DNA of 64,000 nucleotides from Phoronis australis. Lineage: Eukaryota; Phoronida; Phoronidae. The stretch lies in the NCBI GenBank assembly GCA_002633005.1, contig NMRA01000196.1, positions 661,047 to 725,046 of the forward strand, written 5' to 3'. The notes beneath the pieces were generated by a model. That model had not been told where the DNA came from. It ran no database searches and saw only the letters and a list, made by a program, of their open reading frames with translations. The position numbers were made by a program, and so were the translations under genes. Below, in pieces: positions 21,711-33,236 of this stretch. How positions within the stretch are numbered: the first letter of the stretch is position 1; each line of letters begins with the position of its first letter.

Positions 21711-23110
21711 CCTTATAGGTCTCGTTGTGCACCTCCGGCCGAAGCTCTAAACCGCCTTCATCAAGAAGGGTCGCTTCGTCAGTCACACACTCTTCAATCA
21801 ACACTGCACCGATTGCTTCATCTTTACTTGTGATGTTGTCATCTTCGCGTTCGTGATACGCCTTCAACAGATTGGCATGAAAGATCTTTATCTTGCCGTT
21901 CATGTTGATTTTGTAGTCCATGCGATTGACTTTTTCTGTAACCTCATAAGGCCCCTTCCACTGCAGAGTAAGCTTGTTGTGTTCTGTGGGAAGTAATACC
22001 ATTACTCTTTGTCCCACTTGAAACTGCCTACATGTATCTCTGGCCTTCTTGTCGTAGTAATGCTTATGAATACCTTGTGCATTGTACAAACTTTTTCTAG
22101 CCAACTCGCAGGTCTCCTCTAAGCGGTTCCTGAGCTCGAAGACATACTGGTATGTATTGCGAACTTCGTTGCTGTCTTCCCCAGTCCAGAGTTCGCTCAG
22201 TATTTGCATCGGACCTTTTACTGTCCTGCCGTATAAGAACTCAAAGGGTGAAAATCCTGTGCTTGATTGCAGGACTTCACGGTAAGCAAACAGGACAGCT
22301 GGCAGATACCGGTCCCAATCCTTTTGTCTATCTTGACACATTTTCTTCAGTATGGCCTTTAGAACACCGTTGATTCTCTCACAGAGCCCGTTACAGCGTG
22401 GATTGTAAGGGGTCGTGTACAGCAGCTTTGCACTCAGAAGCCTGCTGACCTCCTCCATCAGTTCCGCTGTGAACTGCGTTCCACGTTTGCTCAGGATCTC
22501 TCGTGGGAACCCTACTCTACTGAAGACTTCTAATAATGCTTCAGCCACACGCTCTGTCTCAATCTTCGGTAGCGCCACTGCTTCTGGATACCTGGAAGCG
22601 AAATCTACCACAGTGAGAATTTACCTGTTTCCTTTGTCGGAAACAGGAGCTATAGGGCCAATCAGATCGATCGCGATCCTTTTGAAAGGCTCCTCCACCA
22701 AAGGCATCTCTCCCAGGGGTACCTTGGTCACTCGACCTTTCGGGATTGTCTTCTGACAGATGTCGCATGATCTGCAGAGTCGGGTCACTTCTGATGCCAC
22801 TCCTGGCCAATATAAATTGCTGGTGATACGGTCAGTTGTCTTCCTAACACCGAGGTGACTCATGAGCAAGCCTCATCACGGACTTCTGTAAACTGCTCTG
22901 CACGACAACTTGTTTAACCTCGTCACCGTCTTTCTTTTTGAACATCCGATAGAGTATTCCCCGCTGAACCTCCATCATGTATGACCCCTTGTCTTTGGTC
23001 TGTCGCTGAACTTTGGCTTCAGCTTGCTCCCATAACTTTTTCGTTGATGAATCTTCATGCTGGGATTCCTTGAACTGCTTTAGTCCCACCTCTTGCATAG
23101 TCGGAGACAC
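21703..23110 (-). pseudogene. Gmr1-like pol: integrase
   Basis: 23,110-22,844 is the linker. After a frame break near 22,865 comes the zinc-binding domain (SHLGVRKTTDRI...CRSCDIC). The core follows: IAIDLIGP carries the first catalytic Asp, and a TAA stop sits between KGNR and ILTVVDFASRYPEA at about 22,621. The second catalytic Asp, expected in the 'LSDxGTQF' block, is Lys here (LSKRGTQF). The catalytic Glu is kept (GLCERINGVLK). A GPY/F module (GPYEVTEKVNRMDYKI) near the C-terminus ends the domain. Integrase inserts the cDNA into the genome; this one should be inactive. Its place upstream of RT identifies the subgroup. Confidence 0.85.
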
Positions 23111-23278
23111 AGCTAACGGCTTACTGTCCGCTTTTTATCGCTCTGCTTGAGCCCTGGTAGTCACAGCTACCGCTTCCCTGCTGGATTAATCAGGATCTGT
23201 TTCTACCGACATGTCGGCCAGCTCTTCTCCCTCTAGAGTTGAGGTCACTTGCTTCTTCTCTTGAGAAGTAGTACCTTC

Positions 23279-24712
23279 TTAAGAGTCATCTTTCGGACCC
23301 TCCACAAGGCTATTGCCTGTGCTGTCCTCGTTGGCAGTTAATGTTCTCTGCTGTCGCTCAACATCCCCTGGGTTCAAGGCATCAGGTACGTTCCCGATAA
23401 TCAAATCGGCCACTGGACGCTCCATGCACATTGCAAACACTTCTCCCGTGTAGTACGGTGTCTTAATGTTGATCCTGGCGACAGGAAGCCACCTCTTGGT
23501 AGAGTCCGCCAACTCACATGACCACTTCCGGCAGGTCATATCTCCTGGTTCGACTAGACTGGACCAAACCACAACGGTCGTGCAGCCTGTGTCTCTCAAT
23601 ACTGAGACCTTCTTTGTGCCAACATACCCCTCCTTAAGACACAGCCATCCTCTGACGGAGCGTTCATGGTTACCACACTTCATCGAATCCTCCTTATACT
23701 GTGAATCTCGGTGGTTGACCGCTGCTGACTTTTGGTGTTGCATCCCTTGTATCCGCTTCCGACATTCTCTAGCCAGGTGTCCAGTTTTGTGACAGAAGAA
23801 ACATCTTTCCTCTCCGAGGTCAGTTTTCTTCTGGTCGACTCTCTGGTTGCCTGTCTTGACTGGTCGTTCTTGGGATTTCTTCGAGTGAGTGCTCGTTATA
23901 TCCAGTCCATGGGCCTCAATATACCTATCTGCTAAGCCCACCATCTCTGGAACAGTCTTGGGTGTCCGCTCTCGCAGGAACAAGGCCAAGTCTTTAGTAC
24001 AGGTGTTAACGTACTGCTCACGCACTAACAGGTCTCTCAAATCGGTAAAGTCTTTGCCACAGTCGGACATGTCGATCCACCTGTCCAGATAGCGCTGTAT
24101 GCGGGCCACAAACTGATAAGCCGTCTCACCCCTTTCAGCCCTCGCTTCTTGGAACTGTCTGCGAAAGCCCTCCTCGGTCAGCTCATAGCGCTTTAGCAAG
24201 GCTCTATTGAGCGTAGCATAGTCCAGTGCATCAGCCATAGGAAGGTTAGTATAAACCTGCAGGCCCTTACCTGTTAACAGGGGACTGAGACTAATTGCCC
24301 ATTCACTCTGTGTCCAGCCATGACTCTCTGCGTATCTTTCAAACCTTTCCAGGAAGTTGTCCATATCGTCCTGCTTTTCGTCAGACTTAGGTAGCTTTGG
24401 CTTTACACCACCAGTTGATCTAACATGGCTACCCTCCGCTGCAACCTGTTCAGCTTTCAGTCCTGCTAGCGCCCTCTCGTGTTCTATTCTTTCTCTCTCC
24501 ATCTGCTGTTCGGCTTCACGGGCTTGCCTCCTCTCCTCTGCCTCAGCCTCTCGCGTGTGTCTTCTCTCCTCGGTCTCACGAGCAGCCTTAGCCTCAGCCT
24601 GAGCACGCGCTTCAGCTTGTTGTTTTTCAACAAACTGTCTGAGATTGTCTCCCTGCAGACCCGTTTCTTGTCCGAGGGCCATCAACTCTTTTAGTTGAGA
24701 TCTTGTCTCCAT
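23279..24712 (-). CDS. Gmr1-like gag with zinc knuckle and protease
   Basis: A 477-codon open frame. Residues about 35-90 are a Glu/Arg/Ala-rich coiled coil. Residues about 105-270 form the capsid-like region (FLERFERYAESHGW, LLTGKGLQVY), related in my reading to the gag from which vertebrate SCAN domains derive. Residues 304-317 are a CCHC knuckle (C-x2-C-x4-H-x4-C). Residues 371-378 are the aspartic protease site (VLRDTGCT), with a flap-like DLIIGN at about 436-441. The TAA ending this frame is probably not natural: reading continues in the same frame through two more stops to the integrase linker, which suggests point mutation of one longer polyprotein. Confidence 0.85.
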   Translation of the reverse strand: METRSQLKELMALGQETGLQGDNLRQFVEKQQAEARAQAEAKAARETEERRHTREAEAEERRQAREAEQQMERERIEHERALAGLKAEQVAAEGSHVRSTGGVKPKLPKSDEKQDDMDNFLERFERYAESHGWTQSEWAISLSPLLTGKGLQVYTNLPMADALDYATLNRALLKRYELTEEGFRRQFQEARAERGETAYQFVARIQRYLDRWIDMSDCGKDFTDLRDLLVREQYVNTCTKDLALFLRERTPKTVPEMVGLADRYIEAHGLDITSTHSKKSQERPVKTGNQRVDQKKTDLGEERCFFCHKTGHLARECRKRIQGMQHQKSAAVNHRDSQYKEDSMKCGNHERSVRGWLCLKEGYVGTKKVSVLRDTGCTTVVVWSSLVEPGDMTCRKWSCELADSTKRWLPVARINIKTPYYTGEVFAMCMERPVADLIIGNVPDALNPGDVERQQRTLTANEDSTGNSLVEGPKDDS

Positions 24713-24787
24713 ATTGAGTCGCTAATTCCAACAGTCCACTTTATCACACTTTGTTACCGTCAGTAAGCTCCTGGCGTGCTCGCCAAT

Positions 24788-25448
24788 TGTCACGTTTTTC
24801 CCCGTGTTTGGGTGGGCGCAGGTTGTTACAGACCGGTGCTAATAGCTTTTGGTGCGATGATTGACTGAAGACTGGTTCGAGTTAATCCTTTATTAATCCC
24901 GACCGTAAGTTCACAAGCCTACTCAAACAAAACGTCTGACGTAATGTCTGTTTATGCTCCAGCCAGTGCTGCGAAGCCTTGACTTGTGATGAACTTCTTA
25001 GACACGTTCAGCAACTGTTACACTCGTCTATTCAATAACCTGCTGTCTCTATAGCTGGCTCTCTATTGACTATCGCTGTAACTGCTGATTCTCTTCACTG
25101 CAACTCAACTGTAATTCTCCTCATTAACTGCCTTGAACTGACTTGATCTCCCTTGAACTGACTTGATCTGACTAACACAAACCCGTGCTTGTGTATTTAT
25201 AGCCTCATCCATTGTTCTGGAACTTTTCATCAATTCAAGCACGTTCTAGAACTTTCCTGAATCTACCCACCCATTCTACAAACATATACTAGTCTCTAGA
25301 ATATTCCAGACTGCATTAATCACTAGAGTCTTCTAGAAAGTTCCACACTATACTGTAGCAAACAAATAATATCATCACTGTACTTAACTCAGAGGTCATG
25401 ACAATCAAACAGAATAACAAAACAAAACAATACAACTAAAAATACTGT
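24788..25448 (-). repeat. 5' LTR of Gmr1-like element, outer end trimmed
   Basis: 661 bp on the upstream side of the element. It matches the 3' LTR but lacks its outermost 17 bases. It runs straight into unit B intron sequence (ggataagatag), and the roughly 78 bases of intron preceding that word in unit A (2,276-2,353) are missing too. One deletion probably took both. Confidence 0.8.
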
Positions 25449-28400
25449 GGATAAGATAGAAAATTCAAGAGAACATTTAACAACTTTGTAGCAGTGCACA
25501 ATTTACCTTTTGAGGACTCTGATCAGGATATTGTCGTTAGGGTCTCCGCTTTTCCAGCACAGGTAGTCTAAACGCATTTGAAAACGAGCACGAAATCATT
25601 CATACATAGATTTCGAAAACTCGAGAAATTTTCTAAAGCGAAGCATTTGGGGAGCGTACTTATTTACTGGATTTCTAAATTCAATATCTAAACTTTGCAA
25701 ATGCAAAACAATATTTTTCCAGAGACCCTTTTCTGGCAAGAGAATAACGGACACAAGTTTTGCTTTATTTTTTTGAAACTATTTATTTTTTGAGAAAAAT
25801 TGAGTACTTGAGAGATAACATCAATTGCTGTGCATTACCTAATTTTTGAAGATATAGATAGTACTTTCATATATAGGGGACCCGCTTTTGAAGGAAGTTA
25901 TTGATGGCATTCAAGTTGTTAACCTGTTTGTGTTTTTATTGACAAATTCTTAATTGGCCGATCACGGAGGGGGCCAATGTTGGAATCGATTACCTCTGCC
26001 AGAGTGTGGGTTTGTTTAAAAGGTAGCTACGCTTTGAGATTCTGCGCACATGGTGAGAGAATAATTAAATCCAGTAATTAATTAATGATGTGATAACCAC
26101 TAATTAGACAAGTGAAACATGTTGTTAATCAAGTACTCAACTACGAAGAATAGTAACGACGCCAGCGCTCTTTTTAAAGATTACTTCACTGAATCAACCA
26201 GAATAAACAAATATCTTATCTGCTATCCAAGATGTAGGACTTGACACTTGTTGGATGACAGTGCTGTTGGTGAATCTTCGAACTAATACACACTGTTTTG
26301 CGGCAGTGTTCTTGCTGGTCACAGTTTATGGTGACGCAACAATTTCAGACAGTACCGTCAGAGGCCCTAAAGTCGTGAGTGCCCTAAAGTCGTGAACGAT
26401 CTTATTTCCTCTTCTGCGCGGTCCTGCGACATCTGGCGTTGAAGTTTCCAGCGTTCGTCTGCTTACGAACGTCAAACGAATACCCGGACGTGTTCGTATT
26501 CACAATATGATAACAAACAGTGAGTGAGTGGCTTCTTTTTTCAAATGTATCTTAAAAACAGCATATTTCACTAATTCACTTTTTGGGCATTTTTGGGAAA
26601 TATTTTCGAAAATATTTATCGTTCAGATTTACTCAAACACGCGATCCAGGGGTAGCTTGAATAATGTATCAAAATGTCCCAGGGTTGATCAAGTTTTGTA
26701 AGGCCAAAACAATAAAATACAGAGCGATAATTGATGCTGGGTTCTTAGCGTTTTACGTGAACAACCTCATTGAAAACGTCTGTGCACATCAAAGTTGGGT
26801 GCAAAACTTATAACAATTTATTTCAATTGAAACTGAATTAATAAACAATGCAATACATTTTCATGTCATCTAGAGTAACTGTACGCACTGTAGTTGACTT
26901 GTGAGGTCTTACTTCGTGTATTTCCGTCTAACCGAAACGGTCACGACTTTAGTGCCTCATTCAAAATGGCCACCGATATCAGCGACCGTTTCAAAACTCT
27001 GCTTACGGAGACAAACAAGGATTAAGATTGTCAAAACACGTATATTTGTGAAGGCTGATATATGTCCATGACATCACATGAGCAGTTGCTAACGGACGTT
27101 GTGTAGTATGACAATCGGCACTTTTATTATGCTTATACTCACGACTTTAGGTCACCGGTGTATATCTTCTACGTACGATTCCTGTCGCTGGTCACAGTTC
27201 CTCATGACTCAACACGTATAGGCAGTATCTTACTACCCACGATGTAAGTGACAAGCTCTCCGTTAACTTCCTGTTCGTTAACCCATCGCCTTGCCAAGAA
27301 CCTCTTTAGAATCTTACACGAGATGGCTCTGTCGTACACTTTCCTCTACACTGTAGCAAGTCATTTAGGTTCAACTACTATACCTAATCTGAATATCCTG
27401 TTAATTTCAGCCAATATTATAATATTCTACTTATTTAGCTATTGGCTAATAAAAACCACATGATCTCATATCATTGGCTGTTACGAATTGCTCTCATAAA
27501 TTTCTAGAATCTTTAGAATGCTTTGACCACAGAAGCAAATTAGTAAACACCATCAAAAAATAGATTTTGACGTTAAAGTACATGTCAACAATTTTGACCC
27601 CATGATTTAAAAGTACGTATCCACAAATTTTGGGCAACTTAAAATGTTCTTTTTCGTACAAATTACTTAACCGATATTCATCTTGACAACTTCCGTCTTG
27701 CTGAGTTTTTTTGAAAAGTAGTAACACCGTATTTCATCTTGAAGACGGACAATTCCGGCATCGCTTTGTAACCATACGACGGCGGAATAAACTGTCGCTC
27801 TTTTTTGAAAACTTAATGATGTTTAGTTCGTACGGAATTTCCAAATGTGGAAAACACAGCTGTCTAGGCTACTATTTGTGATGACCGGATATATGTCGAA
27901 AGGGGTACTCAAAGAACTCCCGCAATCATAAACAAAGATTTGAGCTTTTATGTCAGTGAAGTTAAAAAATCTGCGAGCATGCCTGCTGAAATTGCGTATA
28001 ACATTCTGTTTTGGTAAACAAATTCGCTGGTTTCTAATTTACTTGTTTACATGTATGTAGGTACGAAAATAGATAGATCTATAGATGATTTTTGACAATT
28101 AGAACCTAATCTTTTAACACTTGATGATGTTTCTGTGAATTTATTTGTAGCCTAAAGATGGAAAAACTCTATAAACCGATCCCCAAATAGTAAAGTATAC
28201 TTAGACGATTTTTGTTTATCTAGTATAACTCTCAAAGAAATTGATGAAAATTCAGACTCACAAACGGTATATCGAAAAAACTTAAGTCTTTAAATAAATA
28301 AAAATAAAATTAATGCTTGGAAAGGTTGATTTTCCACTTCCTTGGTGTTTTATCTTCCATCAGTATTGATCAATGATTTTTTGTTCTTGAAAACTGAATT

Positions 28401-29046
28401 GTTTGCTTACCCTGATTGTCGTGCACGTAAACACTGAAAAACTCAAGTTAAAAATAAGATACAGTAGGTCAGCGCAGAATCTCAGTAACCCACGGGAACT
28501 GATTTCCAGACGTTGAAGAGGGCACATTTTGGGCCACACTCTGTATCATTTTCCTCAATCACCAGAAACTGGACTACCGGCCGTGTCTCAACAAGGGATA
28601 TGATTTTGAAACAGCCCCAAATGCACTATAACATGGACCTTGAGACCTAACTTTTCAAAAACTTCCTTCAAAGAATGACCATAATAAAATACAGTTTTCC
28701 CGAAATTGTGTCACCATTAAACGAATCTTAGCCTTGGCCAGTACGAGCTGCCTGCCTCAAGTGAATCATAGCTGAGCTGACCAGGAGTTAAATTTAGTTT
28801 ATCGGGAGTTTAGTATTTTCACAATGTTAGACCTCAGCCATAGCTACTTGAGGCATGCCGTTGGTACCGGTCAGTGTACTGGTCCTAGGCCCATTCTTAC
28901 TCTCCGTTTTGGTTCACGGTTACTCAACTCCTGATGACTGCATCCCCGGGATTGTCGCCCAGCTAGGGTACAAAGATGGTGTTATCGGGTGCACGGGGGT
29001 GGTGGCAAAAGAGGTGGCGATGGGGGGTGTAATTTGGGAAATTCGA
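25449..29046. repeat. Intron 4 sequence of unit B, right part
   Basis: Aligns with 2,354-6,300 of unit A, without that unit's 3.1-3.8 kb insert but with its own TIR element (26,354-27,160). Part also aligns with 56,970-57,790. No coding signal. Confidence 0.6.
26354..27160. mobile_element. TA-flanked inverted-repeat element (about 0.8 kb)
   Basis: The left end holds ccctaaagtcgtgagt (26,365-26,380), repeated once in tandem as gccctaaagtcgtgaa. The right end holds the reverse complement actcacgactttag (27,137-27,150). Flanks are ...agTA and TAtat..., while unit A reads through without the insert (near 3,862). TA flanks fit a non-autonomous Tc1/mariner-type element. No transposase frame. Confidence 0.5.
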
Positions 29047-32000
29047 TTTTTTTCATTAATAATACGTTTATTAACCGAAAAAGCATATCATAACTAGATA
29101 CGGTTGGGGTTGGGTGGCCCCAGCTACATGTACATATCTTTACAACTTACAATACGTTATACATACTTGTATAGGAAAACTAAGTATTTAGAATAATAAT
29201 ATTATGATTTGGCGGATAATTAGTATAGATTATTATAAAAGGGGGGAAAGGTGGGAGAACTTTCAACCACTCATTCACACCCACATTCACTCGGTTTAGT
29301 TCACTTAATATAGTTTTACATTTACATAAGTGTACATGTATCTTAATGAAAACGTCAGTTTTTTATAATACGACATACTGTAGAAGTGGTTATAAAAGTA
29401 ATGTATATGGGTTGAATCATTTTAAAGAGATGCCTTCAAAACCCTCCACTGTTTTGAAGCTTTATCCGAGGAGTTAAACACAATAAGATTCACTGCGTCA
29501 AAAAGTATAAATTTGAACTTATTATTGCAAGGTTGAGACTCATCTCTCGATGATGTACAAGTATAATTTCGAGTATTAGTGTATATGGTAATTAAAGATT
29601 TCGCTTAGATTGCCAATGAAGCAAACTAAAAATCGGTACATAGATGGCTCAGTGTGTAACTTATGCTGGGAAGTCTGGACCTCGCCACAGTAGGGGCATT
29701 GGTCAGTTTGTGAAAAACCAAACGTTTGTAACATCTTGTTTGTATAAATTCTTTTGTGGATAAAAAGGTGTTTAAACATTGTCAAATGAGGGTTCATGGG
29801 TAGACTGGAAGGGAGATTATATATTTATGTAATTTCGTCTTCTGTGTAATACTCCAGTAAAGACGCATAATTATCTGGTTTCTCAGAAAACTTGTCGATA
29901 AATACGTTTTATTCATGAATTGTAACTATTGATCAATAAAAATCTAATGTCGTTACAACTAACAATCCTTCTATCCGCCCCACCCGGAACTTTCCTCAAG
30001 GTCGTTGTAATGAAAGAAAATGGCATGACAGACGTATCCTTCAAGTTATAATTTTTCTTAATGCTTTTCCATTTCAGAAGTTTGTTCTGGCTATCTAAAA
30101 AATCATCACAAAATATTAGGCCTGCGTTTTACAGATCTTGGTAAAATAATGATTTATCTTCAATAGTTAAGTTGCAGTTATTCCGCATCACATGTTTTAT
30201 ATTGGTACCTCCTTAAATATTTCAGGATTAAGAATAGGTTGTCAGAACTTGCTTGTAAAAAGGGTTTATAATTTCGCATTTTAAGGTTTTCAGTTGGAAA
30301 TTGGATGAAAAAACGAGGTCACCGCCAACGCGATTGAAAACATGCCTTGGATATATCCTCCAACTTGCCTCATCCTATTTACAAAACATTAAGTTCCATG
30401 TTCGGATATTTCAAACCGCCCTCTTGATATTGCGGAATTGTCACAGATTCTTTTATTTTTGGAGGTTTATGGAAGTTTATTGACTTCATAGATTCTTTTT
30501 CTGGTGATACCCACAGTTGACACTACATGAATGCGTTTCATTAAAACAAAAGTTTTAGTAATGAAGATTCAGCCTCTTATGGACAAAGTTCATGTTTTCC
30601 AAATATTAAAAAGGTCTTAAAGCTTTTGGATTTTTTCATCAAAATTGATTTCTTCAGAGTCAGCCAAAGTATATTCCTAGATTTTTAATGGGCTTTTGGG
30701 GACAGTTGATTCAGTACAGTGGATTTCGATCAATCATGCCTTTTTATAATTCAAGTGAAGCCCAGATAATGTTCCAAAATAATCTAAAAATCTAAAACAC
30801 TTATTGCCACATGTTACGTCTGTAATAAAAAGAACTGTATCGTCTGCATACTGTGCAATTTTGATTTCATGGTTGGCTATTGTACAGCCTCTAATTAATT
30901 CATTGCTTCTGATATGTTGTGGCATAATTTCTGCGCACTGGACGAACAACGGACTTGGTAGTTAGTCTCCTTGTCGCAATCCTTTCTCTATGTTAAAATA
31001 TTGTGACGTAAATCCGTTGTTCAACACACATGACGAAATTCCAGAATACAATGTACGAATTCTATAGATAAAAACATCACCAAAATTGAAAGCTTTTAAT
31101 GATTGAAATAAAAACTCCCAATTTACATTATCATACGCTTTCTTGAAATCAAGGAATACAATGTGATCAAGGGTGTGCTTATCTTTATAAAATTCAATCA
31201 TGTCGTCAATTAAACGTATGTTCTGGCCTATATAACGTTTCGGCAAGGATGTTTGATCTGGATGAAACAGATTGTTAATATAGTTGTATATTTTGTTTGC
31301 GATTGTTTTAGTTATTAATTTATAGTCGCAGTTCCAAAGAGAGGTAGGTCTCCAATTGTCTAGAGATAGTTAACCTCTGGACTGCTTACTTTTTGGGATT
31401 AACGTGGTTACGCCTTGTTTTGATAATTGAACATGTGACCGTTTCCAAAGCTGTATGTTACACTCGCCAATAAATCGTATTTAATTACGTTCCAAAGGTT
31501 GTATAAAATTCATAACTGATGCCACCATTACCAGGGGTCTTGTTAGGTTTTGTCTCAAACAGAGATTCATACAATTCTTCTTCTGTTAGATTTTTTCTAG
31601 CTCTTTAGAATCTGCAGGAGACAGCTTTTTGTGTATGGGTAAATTAAAAGTGGTCGTATGGATACGTCCTTTCTCTATTGCATTCTTTTATATAGCAGTA
31701 TTCTATTTTGTCATAGTTCACGAGCATATTCCGTATGCTTGCTGCATCGTGTATAATTTTAGCACCATCTTTAAGGGCATTAATATGTTTTTGTTTGCTG
31801 TGGCGCAACTCTAGGCTTTTAAAATATTTTCCATTCTCGTCTTGTTCTGCCCATTGCACTTTACTACGCAAAATCTAGCCCTTAATTTTTTGGGTCTGGA
31901 TAATTTGTAGATCAATTTTGGCTTTTTGTAATTCTATTTTTATTTTCTCTGAAGGGTTGCTTTCCACCTTGTATGTCAAAACGTTATTTTTTCTATTAAA

Positions 32001-32990
32001 CCACTTTAATCTGAGTGGCTTTTCTTCGCAACCTCTTTTGCAAAAGAGATCAAAGTTTCCCTGATTTCCATATTAATTAATTCCTAAACTAAATTTCTGT
32101 CATCAATACATGCATGTCGATAATGAGTACTGTAAAATTCGACACATTTAGTTATTTTGTTGATATAATTGGTATCATTCAAATAACTGGTGTTCAATTG
32201 CCAAAGACCAGGACCTCTCTTCGCATTTTCGGTTATTTCCAAATGTAAAGTAATGGCAGAATGATCTGAAAATACAAAGCCGTTAATAATGGCAACTTCT
32301 CTGACTGCAGCTTCTTTGGAAATTAGGCACATGTCACTTCTACTTTGCCATGACATTCCTCCAAGTGTACTTCCTCACACCTGGATTATTTTCACGCCAG
32401 ACATTATACAACTTGACTTTCGATTTAAAAAAATGGTGTTCTGTATTAGCGGACTTTTCATGGAATACACCAGTTTTTCTTTCTTGTTTAAGTCTGTGGG
32501 AGCCCAGTTAAAATCACCAGAGCAGAAGATGCTTTGATTGCTTACCAAATTGTGGAGTTCTGAATTAATGATATCCAGAAATTTTAGTTGTTTCCTGAAA
32601 TATTATTCTGCAATTTTACAATTGAGAACATAGTATCTATGGTATCATTTTGGACTAAGGAATGATCAAAATCCAAACGTGGATGAATTAAAATGACAGT
32701 GCCTTTGCTATGGTTCGTACTGTGACACGAAAATACCGGAACACCCCACTCATGTTCCCATTTACGGATGGATTCAGGAACGCTATCTGTTTTTTATAAG
32801 TAAACTATATCATAACTCTTTTGTTTCAACCATTTAAAAAATTGAGATCGCTTTTTTTCTGAATTAATGCCTCGGACATAGACGAGCACTTAATGTTAAC
32901 TATATGGGATTTTACTAGGGTTGTGGAGGTATCCTTTAACGGTTACGCTGAAAATGACTGACATGAAAAGCTTAAATGTAGATTTAAGAT
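29047..32990 (-). mobile_element. L1/Tx1-type LINE, degenerate
   Basis: About 3.9 kb on the minus strand, with a T-run (A-tail of the element) at 29,047-29,053. In reading order: an APE-type endonuclease start near 32,880 (RGINSEKKRSQFFKWLKQK, then a stop); SDHSAITL and RGPGLWQLN near 32,260-32,190; an RT with ITKTIANKI, RYIGQNIRLIDD, motif A LDFKKAYDNVNW, GLRQGD and motif C QYADDTVLFI (near 30,845-30,815); and the C-terminal HLFIHKRIYTN...CPYCGE region near 29,760-29,680. Numerous stops and frame changes. It lies inside intron 4 of pseudogene B. The 5' end is not sharply defined. Confidence 0.8.
30734..31246 (-). pseudogene. LINE reverse transcriptase core
   Basis: 31,246-30,962 and 30,949-30,734 are two pieces of the RT palm on either side of a stop. 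The first ends at GLRQGD, the second holds YADDTVLF and a following 'GLHLNYKKA' block. This order and these words are typical of L1-like ORF2 proteins. Confidence 0.8.
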
Positions 32991-33129
32991 TTAAAAAACA
33001 TCTGCACATACAGAAAGGCACATAAAGGAAAAGGGGGGGCGAAATGGAAAACATGATCGTACTCGCAAGGCGATATCATCGGACATTTCTTGAAATGGAG
33101 ATCCAAAACGTTCAAGTGTCACGTAGAAC

Positions 33130-33236
33130 AACGGTTTATATCGCTAGCAGCATGGAGATAGAGCAACAGGTAATACATGGATATATCAAATTCTTACATG
33201 GACTTTTCAATTTTCACTTTATTTCGGGATTTCCGG
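33130..33236 (+). pseudogene. EF-hand gene unit B, exon 5 stub
   Basis: 'gagatagagcaaca...acatggacttttcaat...actttattt' matches the end of intron 4 in unit A (6,596-6,667). The acceptor and exon start then read ttcgggatttccggtt, where unit A has ttcaggggatttccggtt: the AG is lost. After about a dozen exon bases the sequence jumps to 'gcaatttacaaaaac', which corresponds to 8,309 in unit A. About 1.6 kb, including nearly all of exon 5, is deleted. Confidence 0.75.

Larger units (their letters stand above)
19536..25448 (-). mobile_element. Ty3/Gypsy LTR retrotransposon, Gmr1-like (INT before RT)
   Basis: A 5.9-kb element on the minus strand, bounded by LTRs at 24,788-25,448 (5') and 19,536-20,221 (3'). 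The primer binding site starts TGGCGAGCACGCC two bases after the 5' LTR. A purine tract (ggcaggggtg) precedes the 3' LTR. Coding order is gag, protease, integrase, RT, RNase H. Integrase before RT is the hallmark of the Gmr1-like group within Ty3/Gypsy; other Gypsy elements have it last. In-frame stops, at least three frame breaks and a changed integrase residue make this copy non-functional. Confidence 0.9.

Noticed and set aside
23466-24694. Several + strand frames of 67-108 codons
   Set aside because: They are antisense shadows of the retrotransposon gag frame.
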